Positions 49,916 to 60,376 of a stretch of 64,000 nt of DNA are shown here, one piece after another. Numbering within the stretch: the first letter of the stretch is position 1; the number at the start of each line of letters is the position of its first letter. Under the pieces are notes generated by a model, which was not told the origin of the DNA, did no database searches, and saw only the letters and a program-made list of their open reading frames with translations. This DNA is from Microbacterium enclense (GTDB taxonomy: Bacteria > Actinomycetota > Actinomycetes > Actinomycetales > Microbacteriaceae). The stretch lies in the NCBI GenBank assembly GCA_038182865.1, contig CP116226.1, positions 248,001 through 312,000 of the forward strand, given 5' to 3'. A program made the translations under genes and the position numbers.

Positions 49916-51316
49916 ATGACCGACGGCGCAAACAGCACCGACGGCGCGACGTACGCGTGGGCACCGCCCGAGCCGACCAAGCGCAAGAACCGATCGGGCC
50001 TGTGGATCGGCATCCCGGCGGGTGCGACGGCTGTCGCGCTGCTGGCCGCCTCGTTCGTCCTCATCGCCCCCGGTGCGTCGGTCGCCGGTGTGCAGATCGG
50101 CGGTCTCACGGCAGGCGCCGCCGCGCAGGCGATCTCCGACCGTCTGGCCACCACGAGCATCGCGGTCGAGAGCCCGGTCGGGTCGGTGACCGTGACCGGT
50201 GCCGAGCTCGGCGCGACGGTCGACGCGCAGGCCATCGCCGACAAGGCCTTCTCCGAGAACCCGATGTGGAAGCCCTCGTCGTGGTTCCCCGCCGGAACCG
50301 GTGTGTCGATCAACGTCGACCCCGCCAAGGCCTCGGCCGCGCTCCGCGATCTCGCCCCCGACACCTACAAGGCCCCCGTCGACGCCACCGTCGCGTACGA
50401 CGCCGGTTCGCAGTCCTACGTCTCGACCCCAGCCCAGCCCGGCGAGGGCATCGACCCCGCCGCGGTCACCGCCGCGCTCCAGAGCGCCTTCGACGCCGGC
50501 ACGGTCAGCACGACCGCGCAGGCGGGCGTCGTCCCGGTCGAGGCTCCCGTGACCACCGAAGAAGCCGATGCCGCCGTGGCTCAGCTGAACGGCATCCTCG
50601 ACAACGCCGGTTTCTACGTCGGTGACGAGCGCACCGTGCCCGTCGACCGCGCCACGGCCGCCTCCTGGCTGACCGTGACGCCCGACGGCCAGGGAGCCTT
50701 CGCGATCTCGGCCGACGAAGCCGCGATCCAGCAGGCCGTCAACGGGCTCCCCGCTGCGGTCGATCGCGGTGCGGTCAACGCCGACGTGATCGTCGACAAG
50801 GGCGGCGAGGTCATCCACACGAACACCGAGGGCCAGACGGGACGCGCGCTCGGCGACACCTCCGGCGTCGCAGCAGCTTTCGCCTCCCAGCTCGCCGAGG
50901 GCAACGGAAAGTTCGCCCTGGCCGTGAGCGAGACGCCGTTCGAGACGACGAAGACCGAGCGCTGGATCGACGTCAACCTCAGCACGCAGACCACGACGCT
51001 GTGGCAGAACGGTCAGGTCTACCGGTCCTGGTCGATCTCCTCGGGTGCGGGCGAGCACGCCACCCACACGGGCGAGTTCCGCATCGGCTGGAAGACGTCG
51101 ATGCAGGACATGGGCTGCGTTCCCGGCTACGACTACTGCACGAAGGACGTCCCCTGGGTCGCCTACTTCAACGGTGACGAGGGCTTCCACGGAACGTACT
51201 GGCACAACAACTTCGGCACGCCCATGAGCCACGGATGCATCAACATGACGATCTCCGCGGCGAAGGAGCTCTACGACTGGGCCTACCGGGGCACCGAGGT
51301 GTCGGTCCACTACTGA
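49916..51316 (+). CDS. L,D-transpeptidase with PG-binding (VanW-type) repeats
   Basis: This 466-residue membrane-anchored cell-wall enzyme has a cytoplasmic N-terminus, one span (about 28-52) and two PG_binding_4 repeats (about 60-330). The C-terminal YkuD catalytic domain has HGCIN with the nucleophilic cysteine near residue 440 and the partner histidine in GFHGTYWH near 420. It makes 3-3 cross-links in peptidoglycan outside the membrane. The start ATG 49916 follows a GGGGGG run. A strong terminator ends the transcript. Confidence 0.92.
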   Translation: MTDGANSTDGATYAWAPPEPTKRKNRSGLWIGIPAGATAVALLAASFVLIAPGASVAGVQIGGLTAGAAAQAISDRLATTSIAVESPVGSVTVTGAELGATVDAQAIADKAFSENPMWKPSSWFPAGTGVSINVDPAKASAALRDLAPDTYKAPVDATVAYDAGSQSYVSTPAQPGEGIDPAAVTAALQSAFDAGTVSTTAQAGVVPVEAPVTTEEADAAVAQLNGILDNAGFYVGDERTVPVDRATAASWLTVTPDGQGAFAISADEAAIQQAVNGLPAAVDRGAVNADVIVDKGGEVIHTNTEGQTGRALGDTSGVAAAFASQLAEGNGKFALAVSETPFETTKTERWIDVNLSTQTTTLWQNGQVYRSWSISSGAGEHATHTGEFRIGWKTSMQDMGCVPGYDYCTKDVPWVAYFNGDEGFHGTYWHNNFGTPMSHGCINMTISAAKELYDWAYRGTEVSVHY

Positions 51317-51333
51317 GCCCGGACCCTTCGAGA

Positions 51334-51364
51334 GGGGCGGATGCCATCCGGCATCCGCCCCTTT
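51334..51364 (+). terminator. Intrinsic terminator of the L,D-transpeptidase gene
   Basis: GGGGCGGATGCC (51334-51345) pairs with GGCATCCGCCCC (51350-51361) around ATCC and is followed by TTTT. The rest of the 320-bp gap to icd (51317-51636) has no visible gene and one more terminator. Confidence 0.92.
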
Positions 51365-51593
51365 TCTCGTTCTGCGCGTCCGCCCGCCCCGCTGTCCCGG
51401 TACTCGACGAAGGCGAGCCCGGCGCGACTCGAACCGTCGCACTCATCCGGCGCTGACGCGCGCCGTGTGCACGCCGAACACTCCCGCCAGCGGGCGAAAG
51501 CCGCAACCCGACGAAGAAGGGCGCACGTCACCGGCGACGGGGCAGGCGCGGCGCTCGCGCGGCGCCGCGGCGCGAGCGGGCGCGGGTACGAAA

Positions 51594-51624
51594 GAGGGGC
51601 GGATGCCGACGGCATCCGCCCCTC
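51594..51624 (-). terminator. Terminator of icd
   Basis: GAGGGGCGGATGCC and GGCATCCGCCCCTC form a 14-bp perfect stem with a 3-nt loop, 13 bp past the icd stop. Its stem is nearly the same sequence as the terminator at 51334, a direct case of the GGATGCC motif reused in terminators. Confidence 0.9.
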
Positions 51625-51636
51625 TCGGGTTCAGAC

Positions 51637-53856
<2,220 letters not shown>

Positions 53857-53918
53857 GTCAGATCTCTCCGTAGAGGCGGCCAGGGTTGCGTTTCAGCCTA
53901 TCGCACCTCGGCAAAGTC

Positions 53919-53932
53919 TCTTGATGTCAAGA
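53919..53932. promoter_or_regulatory. Palindromic operator candidate upstream of icd
   Basis: TCTTGATGTCAAGA is a 14-bp inverted repeat (TCTTGA/TCAAGA) 63 bp before icd. On the icd strand it contains a TTGACA hexamer followed by GACTTTGCCG, which vaguely resembles a RamB-type site. The regulator is unknown. Confidence 0.5.
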
Positions 53933-53997
53933 TAATTCGGCGGTCCGTCGCTCAGCCTCAGGTCCGTTTCGTCCGGGACTCTGCGGCATCCCGAAGG

Positions 53998-54025
53998 TTG
54001 CACACCCTCATCGGCCCGATACCCT
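53998..54025 (+). promoter_or_regulatory. Promoter of the GNAT gene at 54032
   Basis: TTGCAC (53998-54003), a 16-bp spacer and TACCCT (54020-54025) lie 6 nt before ATG 54032, a sigma-A-like promoter giving a leaderless message. Confidence 0.6.
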
Positions 54026-54031
54026 GGGCGC

Positions 54032-54484
54032 ATGGCCGACCTTCGTCTCGTCGAACTGTCCGCCGCCACGATCGTGGCGGTCAACACGCTGTCGCTGAAG
54101 CCCGGGCAGGAGCAGTTCCTCGCCCCCGTGAGCTACGGCATCGCCGCGACAGTCATCAATCCTTCGACCTCGTGGCAGCGCGTCGTCCTCGATGGCGACG
54201 AGGTCGTCGGCTTCGTGAGCGCGAACTTCGACCCCGAGGCCCACGAGGAGCACTTCCGCTCGGTGCTGTGGCGCATCAACGTCGACGCCGACGAGCAGGG
54301 CCGCGGCGTCGGCAGCTACGCGATCGCCGCGGTGCTCGCCGAGGCACGCGAACGCGGCATGGACCACGTCGACGTCATCTACGAGCCCGGCGTCGGCGGT
54401 CCCGAGGCCTTCTTCCAGCGCGTGGGCTTCCAGCCCGTCGGCGAGACGGAGTACGGCGAGGTCATCGCGCGCGTCAACGTCTGA
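54032..54484 (+). CDS. GNAT-family N-acetyltransferase
   Basis: This 150-residue protein has the acetyl-CoA motif DEQGRGVGSYAIAAVL (about 91-106) and the terminal FFQRVGFQPVGE near 130. The substrate is not evident. The start is supported by the promoter 6 nt upstream. It is divergent from icd with about 175 bp between. Confidence 0.86.
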   Translation: MADLRLVELSAATIVAVNTLSLKPGQEQFLAPVSYGIAATVINPSTSWQRVVLDGDEVVGFVSANFDPEAHEEHFRSVLWRINVDADEQGRGVGSYAIAAVLAEARERGMDHVDVIYEPGVGGPEAFFQRVGFQPVGETEYGEVIARVNV

Positions 54485-54523
54485 GGCCGCGCTCGGAGGC
54501 GCGCGTGGCTGGGCGCGCGTGTG

Positions 54524-54557
54524 GCGCGGGTGCGGGTAGCGCGCGGGTGCGGGTAGC
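54524..54557. repeat. Two exact tandem 17-bp repeats
   Basis: GCGCGGGTGCGGGTAGC occurs twice head to tail directly before the family B palindrome. The role is unknown. Confidence 0.85.
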
Positions 54558-54637
54558 GCGCAGATCCGGAAATGGCGCGTAGATCCGGATCAGTCCGCTG
54601 ATTCCATCCGGATCCACGACGCATCTCCGGATCTGCC
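54558..54637. repeat. Palindromic element, family B, upstream copy (core CAGATCCGGA)
   Basis: CAGATCCGGA (54561) and TAGATCCGGA (54580) face ATCCGGATCC (54606) and TCCGGATCTGC (54627), making an 80-bp near-palindrome. The matching copy lies at 55705, on the other side of the DUF559 gene. Confidence 0.88.
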
Positions 54638-54746
54638 GACATCGGGCCTCGCGCGACTCCTCCTCCACACCGAGGAAAAGCCCGAACTCCTCCCCATCCG
54701 GTCCCTCAGCCCGGCAGCGAGGGGCGTGATCGGGCACGGTGGCGTG

Positions 54747-55586
54747 ATGGATATCGCTTCGCGGGTCGCCCGTCAGGGTGGCATCGTCCACCGGCAGCAG
54801 CTGCTCGACGACGGTGTCCCGCTCCGCGCGCTTCGCGCGGCCCTGACCCGAGGTGACGTCGTGCGGGTGCGGCGTTACTGGGTGGCGGCGGGCGCTGCCC
54901 CTCCCCTCCTCCTCGAAGCCGCCCGGGCGTCTGGCCGACTCGCCTGTGTGAGCGCCGCGACACACCGCGGGTGGTGGATGCCGGAAGGCGCGGCGCCGAA
55001 GATCCATCTCACGGTGCGTCCGGATGCCAAATTGCCCACAGGAACAACCGCGTTCATCCACTGGTCGACGCCTCTCATTCCTCAACCACCCCACCGACTC
55101 ATCGAATCGGTGCCGGACACCCTCGAGCACGTCGCGGCGTGTCTGCCGTTCGAGCAGGCTCTCGTCGTGTGGGAGTCCGCGTGCGCGCACGAGCACCTGC
55201 ATCCTGAGGCACTCGCCCGCATCCGGTGGCGGACCGGGAAGGCACGACGACTGTCCGCGACGGCGCGCGGCGACTCGGATTCCGGCTTGGAGACCCTCTT
55301 CGTGGTGCGGCTCGCGCCGTGGGGGGTCGTCATCCGCCAACAGGTGAACATCGCGGGGCACGACGTGGACGTCCTCATCGGCGAGCGTCTGGTCGTTCAG
55401 CTCGACGGCTTCGCCTTCCATTCGACGCCGGCCGATCGCCAGCGCGACGTCACGCACGACCGGGAGCTCCGCGCACGCGGGTACACGGTGCTGCGCTTCA
55501 CGTATCGCGACGTCGTGTCCGAGTGGGAACGGGTGGAGCGCGTCATCATGCAGCACCTCGCGCAGGGCAATCACCGCGCCGGGTGA
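54747..55586 (+). CDS. DUF559 / Vsr-fold nuclease-like protein with AbiEi-like helix-turn-helix
   Basis: This 279-residue protein has an N-terminal AbiEi_4-like helix-turn-helix (about 1-50; QGGIVHRQQLLDDGVPLRAL) and a C-terminal DUF559 domain with the PD-(D/E)XK pattern. The residues are Glu in SGLETLF (about 173), Asp in HDVDVLIGE (about 204-206) and Asp in VVQLDGFAFH (about 215). The terminal LRARGYTVLRFTYRDV is typical of the family. ATG 54747 is favoured; GTG 54726 is an alternative. It is bracketed by two family B palindromes. It is related in layout to, but clearly different in sequence from, the protein at 32333. Confidence 0.75.
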   Translation: MDIASRVARQGGIVHRQQLLDDGVPLRALRAALTRGDVVRVRRYWVAAGAAPPLLLEAARASGRLACVSAATHRGWWMPEGAAPKIHLTVRPDAKLPTGTTAFIHWSTPLIPQPPHRLIESVPDTLEHVAACLPFEQALVVWESACAHEHLHPEALARIRWRTGKARRLSATARGDSDSGLETLFVVRLAPWGVVIRQQVNIAGHDVDVLIGERLVVQLDGFAFHSTPADRQRDVTHDRELRARGYTVLRFTYRDVVSEWERVERVIMQHLAQGNHRAG

Positions 55587-55704
55587 CGGTCCCGGCCGAG
55601 ACCCACGCGTCGCCGCAGGAGGGTGAGCGCCTCACCGCGACCCATGCCTCGCCGCGGTGGCGCCCCACCACCCGATCGCGCAGATCGCCGCGGGGCCGCG
55701 CACA

Positions 55705-55785
55705 CCGCAGATCCGGAGATGCACCGCAGATCCGGAGCATTCGGCGCGCGCGGTCCGGTTCTGACGCACACGTCCGGATCTGCGT
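55705..55785. repeat. Palindromic element, family B, downstream copy
   Basis: CGCAGATCCGGA occurs at 55706 and 55725, facing GGTCCGGTTCTG (55752, degenerate) and CGTCCGGATCTGCG (55771). The 2+2 core layout equals the copy at 54558. It lies in the 326-bp gap 55587-55912, which otherwise holds only a terminator. Confidence 0.87.
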
Positions 55786-55866
55786 ACCGGGGCGACCGCG
55801 CCGGTACGCGGGGGCACCGGGCAGGCCGATGAACCGCTGAGCAGAGAGCGAACACCCCGAACGAAC

Positions 55867-55906
55867 GGATGCCGTGCCCCGCCGCGACGGCGGGGGCGTG
55901 GCATCC
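55867..55906 (-). terminator. Terminator of the ABC exporter operon
   Basis: GGATGCC, three unpaired bases, CCCCGCCG, a CGA loop, CGGCGGGG and GGCATCC form a long stem 6 bp past the exporter stop. Confidence 0.85.
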
Positions 55907-55912
55907 GCAGGG

Positions 55913-57730
55913 TCAGACGAGGGACTCGCGCCAGGCGGCGTGCAACTGCGCGAACTTGCCCGTACCGGCGATGAGGGCGGCGGGGGTGTCGTCTTCGATG
56001 ATGCGGCCGTGTTCCATGACCAGCACGCGATCGGCGATCGCCACCGTCGAGAGGCGGTGGGCGATGATGATCGCGGTGCGGTCGGCGAGCAAGGTCTGCA
56101 GCGCGTCCTGGATCTGGCGCTCACTCGGGATGTCGAGCGACGCTGTGGCCTCGTCGAGGATCAGCACCGCAGGGTTCGCGAGGAAGGCGCGCGCGAACGA
56201 GATGAGCTGACGCTGCCCGGCCGAGACGCGTCCTCCGCGCTTGTTCACGTCGGTGTCGTACGCATCGGGCAGCTTCTCGATGAAGCCGTCGGCACCGACC
56301 GCGCGCGCGGCGGCCCGGATCTCGTCCATCGTCGCGTCGGGTTTACCGAGGGCGATGTTGTCGGCGACCGTGCCGCTGAACAGGTAGGCCTCCTGCGTCA
56401 CCATGACGATCGCACGGCGCAGGTCCTTCGGGTGCAGCCGACGAAGGTCGACGCCGTCGAGCGTCACCGCCCCTCGTGTGGGGTCGTAGAAGCGCGAGAC
56501 GAGCTTCGCCAGCGTCGACTTCCCGGCACCCGTGGTGCCCACCAACGCGATCGTCTGCCCGGCGGGGATGTCGAGCGAGAAGTTCGGCAGGATGACGCGA
56601 TCGTCGCTGTAGCCGAAGGTCACCTCATCGAAGCGGACGTGGCCTTTCGCCGACCAGAGATCGACCGGGTCGGTCGGGTCGGGAACGGTCGGCTCCTCCT
56701 CGAGCACCCCCGACACCTTCTCGAGCGCCGCGGTGGCCGACTGGTACGAGTTCAGGAAGAACGCGACCTCCTGCAGCGGCGAGAAGAAGTTGCGGACGTA
56801 CAGCACCGCGGCCGTCAGCACACCGATCTCGAGCGGGCCAGCGATCACGCGTCCCCCGCCCCACAGGAGCACCACAGCGACAGACACCGCGGCGACCGCC
56901 ATGATGCCGGGCTCGAATGTGCCGAAGAGGCGGATCGAGCGCATGTTGACGTCGCGGTAGTCGCCGGCAAGCTTGCCGAACTCCTCGTCGTTGCGGGGCT
57001 CCTTGCGGAACGCCTTCACAGCGCGGATTCCCGTCATCGTCTCGACGAACTTCACGATCACCTGCGCGCTGATCACTCGCGACTCGCGGTAGATCACCTG
57101 TGAGCGCCGGTAGAACCAGCGCATGAGCAGGTACATCGGGATGCCCATGACGGTGAGGATCAGTCCCGACTGCCAGTCGATGAGGAACAGCGCGATGAGG
57201 GTGAACAGACCGTAGAGCACGCCCGACACCAGCTCGTTGAGTCCCCCGTCGAGCAACTCGCGGATGGTGTCGAGGTCGCTCGTCTGGCGCGAGATGATGC
57301 GGCCCGATGTGTACGACTCGTGGAACTCGAGGCTCAGCCTCTGCGTGTGCAGGAAGATGCGCTTGCGCAGGTCGAGCATCACGGCCTGGGTCAAACGTGC
57401 CGCGACCACCACGTACCAGCCGATGAGCACTGCGCCCCCGACGCCGGCGAGCAGGTAGATGCCCACGACGCCGATGGTCGGCATCCAGTCGGCCTGCTCG
57501 ATCACCGCGGGAAGGGCATTGTCGATGCCATAGGCGATCAGCGCCGGACCCGCGACGCGCAGCGCCGTCGACACCACGAGCACGGCCGCCGCGAGGACGA
57601 GTTGCCACCGCAGCGGCGAGACGAGCGATCCGAGCAGGCGCAGCGAGCGCTGACGGATCGCACGGCTCTCGTCGCGCGTGTAGTCGGAGCGGTCTTCACC
57701 GCTGGTGCCGGAGACGGTCGCGGTACTCAT
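55913..57730 (-). CDS. ABC exporter half-transporter, second subunit
   Basis: This 605-residue protein has six membrane spans (about 35-330) followed by an ATPase domain with GTTGAGKST (Walker A, near 400), VSAGQRQ (signature) and VLILDEATASLD (Walker B with catalytic Glu). It pairs with the preceding gene, whose stop it overlaps by 4 bp (ATGA), as a heterodimeric type IV exporter of drugs or lipids. The substrate is unknown. The possible leader peptide and promoter of the operon lie upstream of the partner. Confidence 0.92.
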   Translation of the reverse strand: MSTATVSGTSGEDRSDYTRDESRAIRQRSLRLLGSLVSPLRWQLVLAAAVLVVSTALRVAGPALIAYGIDNALPAVIEQADWMPTIGVVGIYLLAGVGGAVLIGWYVVVAARLTQAVMLDLRKRIFLHTQRLSLEFHESYTSGRIISRQTSDLDTIRELLDGGLNELVSGVLYGLFTLIALFLIDWQSGLILTVMGIPMYLLMRWFYRRSQVIYRESRVISAQVIVKFVETMTGIRAVKAFRKEPRNDEEFGKLAGDYRDVNMRSIRLFGTFEPGIMAVAAVSVAVVLLWGGGRVIAGPLEIGVLTAAVLYVRNFFSPLQEVAFFLNSYQSATAALEKVSGVLEEEPTVPDPTDPVDLWSAKGHVRFDEVTFGYSDDRVILPNFSLDIPAGQTIALVGTTGAGKSTLAKLVSRFYDPTRGAVTLDGVDLRRLHPKDLRRAIVMVTQEAYLFSGTVADNIALGKPDATMDEIRAAARAVGADGFIEKLPDAYDTDVNKRGGRVSAGQRQLISFARAFLANPAVLILDEATASLDIPSERQIQDALQTLLADRTAIIIAHRLSTVAIADRVLVMEHGRIIEDDTPAALIAGTGKFAQLHAAWRESLV

Positions 57731-59592
57731 CGGGTCGCCTCCTTCTCGGTCAGGGTGTCGTCGTCGTTCGATCGGATCACATCGATGGCGCCGGTGCGCG
57801 CCTCGCGCTCGGCCTCTTCGAGACTCGAGATGACGTAGCGGTAGTGCTCGCTCTCGCGCAGCAGGTCGGAGTGCGCGCCGACGGCCGTGATGCGGCCGTT
57901 CTCGAGCAGGGCGACACGGTCGGCCAGCGTCACGGTCGAGGGGCGGTGGGCGATGACCAGGGCGGTCGTCTCGCTCAGAACCTCGCGCAGCGCGTCTTCG
58001 ACGAGCGCCTCGGTGTCGACGTCGAGCGCCGACAACGGGTCGTCGAGCACCAGCACCGCCGGGCGCGCGGCGACCGCGCGGGCGAGCGCGAGGCGCTGCC
58101 GCTGTCCGCCCGAGAGACTGAGTCCCTCCTCGCCGATGACGGTGTCGAGGCCGTCGGGCAGGTCGAAGACGAAGTGCGCCTGCGCGACCTGCAGCGCTTC
58201 GCGGAGGACGCGGTCGGCCTCCTCCGATCCGGGCTCGAGATCTTCGCGACCCAGCAGCACGTTCTCGCGCACGGTCTGTGAGAACAGCGTCGCGTCTTCG
58301 AACGCCATCCCGACGTGGCGGCGCAGCTCGGCCAGGGTCAGCTCGCGCACATCGATCCCGTCGAGCAGCACACGACCACCCGTGACGTCGTACAGGCGCC
58401 CGGGCAGGGTCGTGAGCGTCGTCTTCCCCGACCCGGTGAGGCCGACCAGTGCCATGGTCTCACCGGGGCGCAGCACCAGGTCGACGCCGTCGATGAGATC
58501 GGGCTCGGAGGAAGCGGCATCCTGATACCGGAAATGCACGCCCTCGAACGTGAGCTCTCCACGGGGCTGAACGATCGTGCGCGGGTTCTCGGGGTCGACG
58601 ATCGTGTTCTGCTCGTCGAACACCTCGAAGATGCGGTCGGTGGCCGTGCGCGCGTCGAGCAGGAACGAGAAGAGGAAGCCGATCGATTCCATGGGCCACC
58701 GCAACACGGTCGCCATCGCGAAGAAGGCGACGAGCTCGGCGACCTGCAGCTGTCCGAGCTGGTTCAGCACGATGCCCGCGCCCAGGCACACCGCGAAGGC
58801 GATGTCGGGCAGGAGCACGAGGAAGAACCAGATCCAGCCGACCGCGCGCGCCTTGTCGATCTCGGTCTCGCGGAGAGACTCGGCCTGACGCGTGAACTTC
58901 TGCAGGGCGTGCCGACCGCGTCCGAAGGCCTTCAGGACACGGATGCCGTGCACGCTCTCTTCCACGGACGTCGCCAGGTCGCCCGCTTGGTCCTGGCTCT
59001 GCCGGGTCAGCGCGCCGTAGCGCTTCTCGAAGCGGAAGCCGACGTAGATGACGGGGGCGGAGGTGACCAGGAACAGTGCGCCCAGGAGCCAGTGCCAGCG
59101 GAAGAGCAGGACCGCGCCGATGACGATCGTGAGCAGGTTGACCACGAGCAGGATCACGCCGAACGCGAGCCAGCGACGCAGCATGCTGATGTCCTGCATC
59201 ATGCGGGACAGCAGCTGCCCCGACTGCCAGCGGTCATGGAACGCGACGGGGAGGCGCTGCAGGCGCGAGTAGAACGACTGGCGGAGGTCGTACTCGACCT
59301 TGGTCGCCGGAGCGAGCACGAACCAGCGGCGCAGCCACACCATCACGGCCTCGGCGAGCCCGAGACCGAGCACGGCGAGCGACCCCCAGACGAGCGCCGT
59401 GGGGTCGAGCGAGGCGATGGGACCGGCGACGATCTGCTCGAGGACGAGCGGGATCGCCAGGGCGAGCAGGCTCGCGATGAGCGCGGTGACGGCACCGGCG
59501 AGCAGGCGCGGCAGCACGGGGCGCGCCACGGGCAGGAGCCGGGCGAGCGCGCGCGGAGTGGACAGGTGCGGACGGGGCGAAGCGGAAGTCAT
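57727..59592 (-). CDS. ABC exporter half-transporter, first subunit
   Basis: This 621-residue protein has six spans (about 30-310), then an ATPase domain with GLTGSGKTT (Walker A), LSGGQRQRLALARA (signature) and VLVLDDPLSALD. The residue after Walker B is Asp instead of Glu, marking this as the degenerate ATP site of an asymmetric heterodimer with the next gene. I chose ATG 59592; ATG 59646 in frame is an alternative. Its leader contains a 24-codon frame and a UUCG-loop hairpin, suggesting regulated expression. Confidence 0.9.
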   Translation of the reverse strand: MTSASPRPHLSTPRALARLLPVARPVLPRLLAGAVTALIASLLALAIPLVLEQIVAGPIASLDPTALVWGSLAVLGLGLAEAVMVWLRRWFVLAPATKVEYDLRQSFYSRLQRLPVAFHDRWQSGQLLSRMMQDISMLRRWLAFGVILLVVNLLTIVIGAVLLFRWHWLLGALFLVTSAPVIYVGFRFEKRYGALTRQSQDQAGDLATSVEESVHGIRVLKAFGRGRHALQKFTRQAESLRETEIDKARAVGWIWFFLVLLPDIAFAVCLGAGIVLNQLGQLQVAELVAFFAMATVLRWPMESIGFLFSFLLDARTATDRIFEVFDEQNTIVDPENPRTIVQPRGELTFEGVHFRYQDAASSEPDLIDGVDLVLRPGETMALVGLTGSGKTTLTTLPGRLYDVTGGRVLLDGIDVRELTLAELRRHVGMAFEDATLFSQTVRENVLLGREDLEPGSEEADRVLREALQVAQAHFVFDLPDGLDTVIGEEGLSLSGGQRQRLALARAVAARPAVLVLDDPLSALDVDTEALVEDALREVLSETTALVIAHRPSTVTLADRVALLENGRITAVGAHSDLLRESEHYRYVISSLEEAEREARTGAIDVIRSNDDDTLTEKEATR

Positions 59593-59681
59593 GATCCTCG
59601 AGGGGTCGAAGCGAGCGCCGGGATCGGGCGCGGGAAGGGATGCCAAGGGGCACCGGCGTGGAGCCGGGACGGGCGTGGGGC

Positions 59682-59695
59682 GGCGCCGAAGCGCC
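59682..59695 (-). promoter_or_regulatory. UUCG-tetraloop hairpin in the ABC exporter leader
   Basis: On the minus strand GGCGC-TTCG-GCGCC forms a very stable hairpin between the stop of the short leader frame and the exporter start. It fits an attenuator or anti-attenuator arm. Confidence 0.5.
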
Positions 59696-59705
59696 GGCGA
59701 GGGCC

Positions 59706-59780
59706 CTAGTGGCGCCCGCGGGGGCGCGCGAAGACGGAGGGCGCAGCGACACGCGCGACGGGGGCGTCGATGTGATCCAT
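59706..59780 (-). CDS. Possible 24-residue leader peptide of the ABC exporter operon
   Basis: ATG 59780 has a strong GAGGAGG ribosome site 6 nt upstream and opens a 24-codon frame ending in VFARPRGRH before TAG. The late RPR and RGR triplets match the basic-any-basic (+X+) pattern at which macrolide-bound ribosomes are known to stall. A promoter (TTGCCT, 18-bp spacer, TATTCT at 59861-59832) lies upstream. A regulatory role is inferred; it could also be a chance frame. Confidence 0.45.
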   Translation of the reverse strand: MDHIDAPVARVAAPSVFARPRGRH

Positions 59781-59822
59781 GGCATCCTCCTCGAGATGAT
59801 CGGAAGCTGCCCGGGGGTGTGA

Positions 59823-59861
59823 CAGCCCTTCAGAATATCTCTGAGAGAAGGCTGAAGGCAA
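59823..59861 (-). promoter_or_regulatory. Promoter and inverted repeat of the ABC exporter operon
   Basis: On the minus strand TTGCCT (59861-59856), an 18-bp spacer and TATTCT (59837-59832) form a likely promoter. CAGCCCTTC (59823) and GAAGGCTG (59847) form an inverted repeat overlapping the -10 box, a plausible repressor site. Confidence 0.5.
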
Positions 59862-59881
59862 GAGCGGGTTGGGCTGTCCGC

Positions 59882-60376
59882 TCACGCCGCCTCTCGGACG
59901 AGGAGCGATCGCTTCACGTCGGTCCCCCAGGCGAACCCGCCCATGGTCCCGTCGCCGCGGAGGACGCGATGGCAGGGGACGAACAGCGCCGGCGCATTAC
60001 GCGCGCAGATCGACGCGGCCGCGCGTACCGCGCTCGGCGACCCGAGGGCTGCGGCGAACCCGGTGTAGGTGAGCGGGGCCCCGGGGGTGATGCGGCGGAG
60101 AGCATCCCACCCCGCTCGCTGCAGAGGGGTGCCGAACTGGCGGACCCGCACCGCATCGATCGCCGCGAGGTCGCCGTCGTAGAACGCGCGCACCGCGTCG
60201 GCGGCGGCGGTCTCGCCCTCGGCGACCTTTTCGGGACGGCGCTCGGGACGCAGGCGTGCGAGCACGGCGACGGGGTCGGCGGTCCAGCCCGAGACGAGAA
60301 CGGCGCCATCGGTGTCGGCGAGGATCGCGAACGGACCGTCGGGGGTCTCGACGAACTGGAGGGTGGCGGTGCTCAT
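59882..60376 (-). CDS. ogt: Methylated-DNA--protein-cysteine methyltransferase
   Basis: This 164-residue suicide repair protein removes methyl groups from O6-alkylguanine onto the cysteine of its PCHRV motif (near residue 134). An N-terminal domain of about 75 residues precedes the DNA-binding ATL/Ogt domain (TYTGFAAALGSPSAVRAAA). ATG 60376 overlaps the end of the Ada-AlkA gene by 4 bp, so the two repair genes are coupled. Confidence 0.93.
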   Translation of the reverse strand: MSTATLQFVETPDGPFAILADTDGAVLVSGWTADPVAVLARLRPERRPEKVAEGETAAADAVRAFYDGDLAAIDAVRVRQFGTPLQRAGWDALRRITPGAPLTYTGFAAALGSPSAVRAAASICARNAPALFVPCHRVLRGDGTMGGFAWGTDVKRSLLVREAA

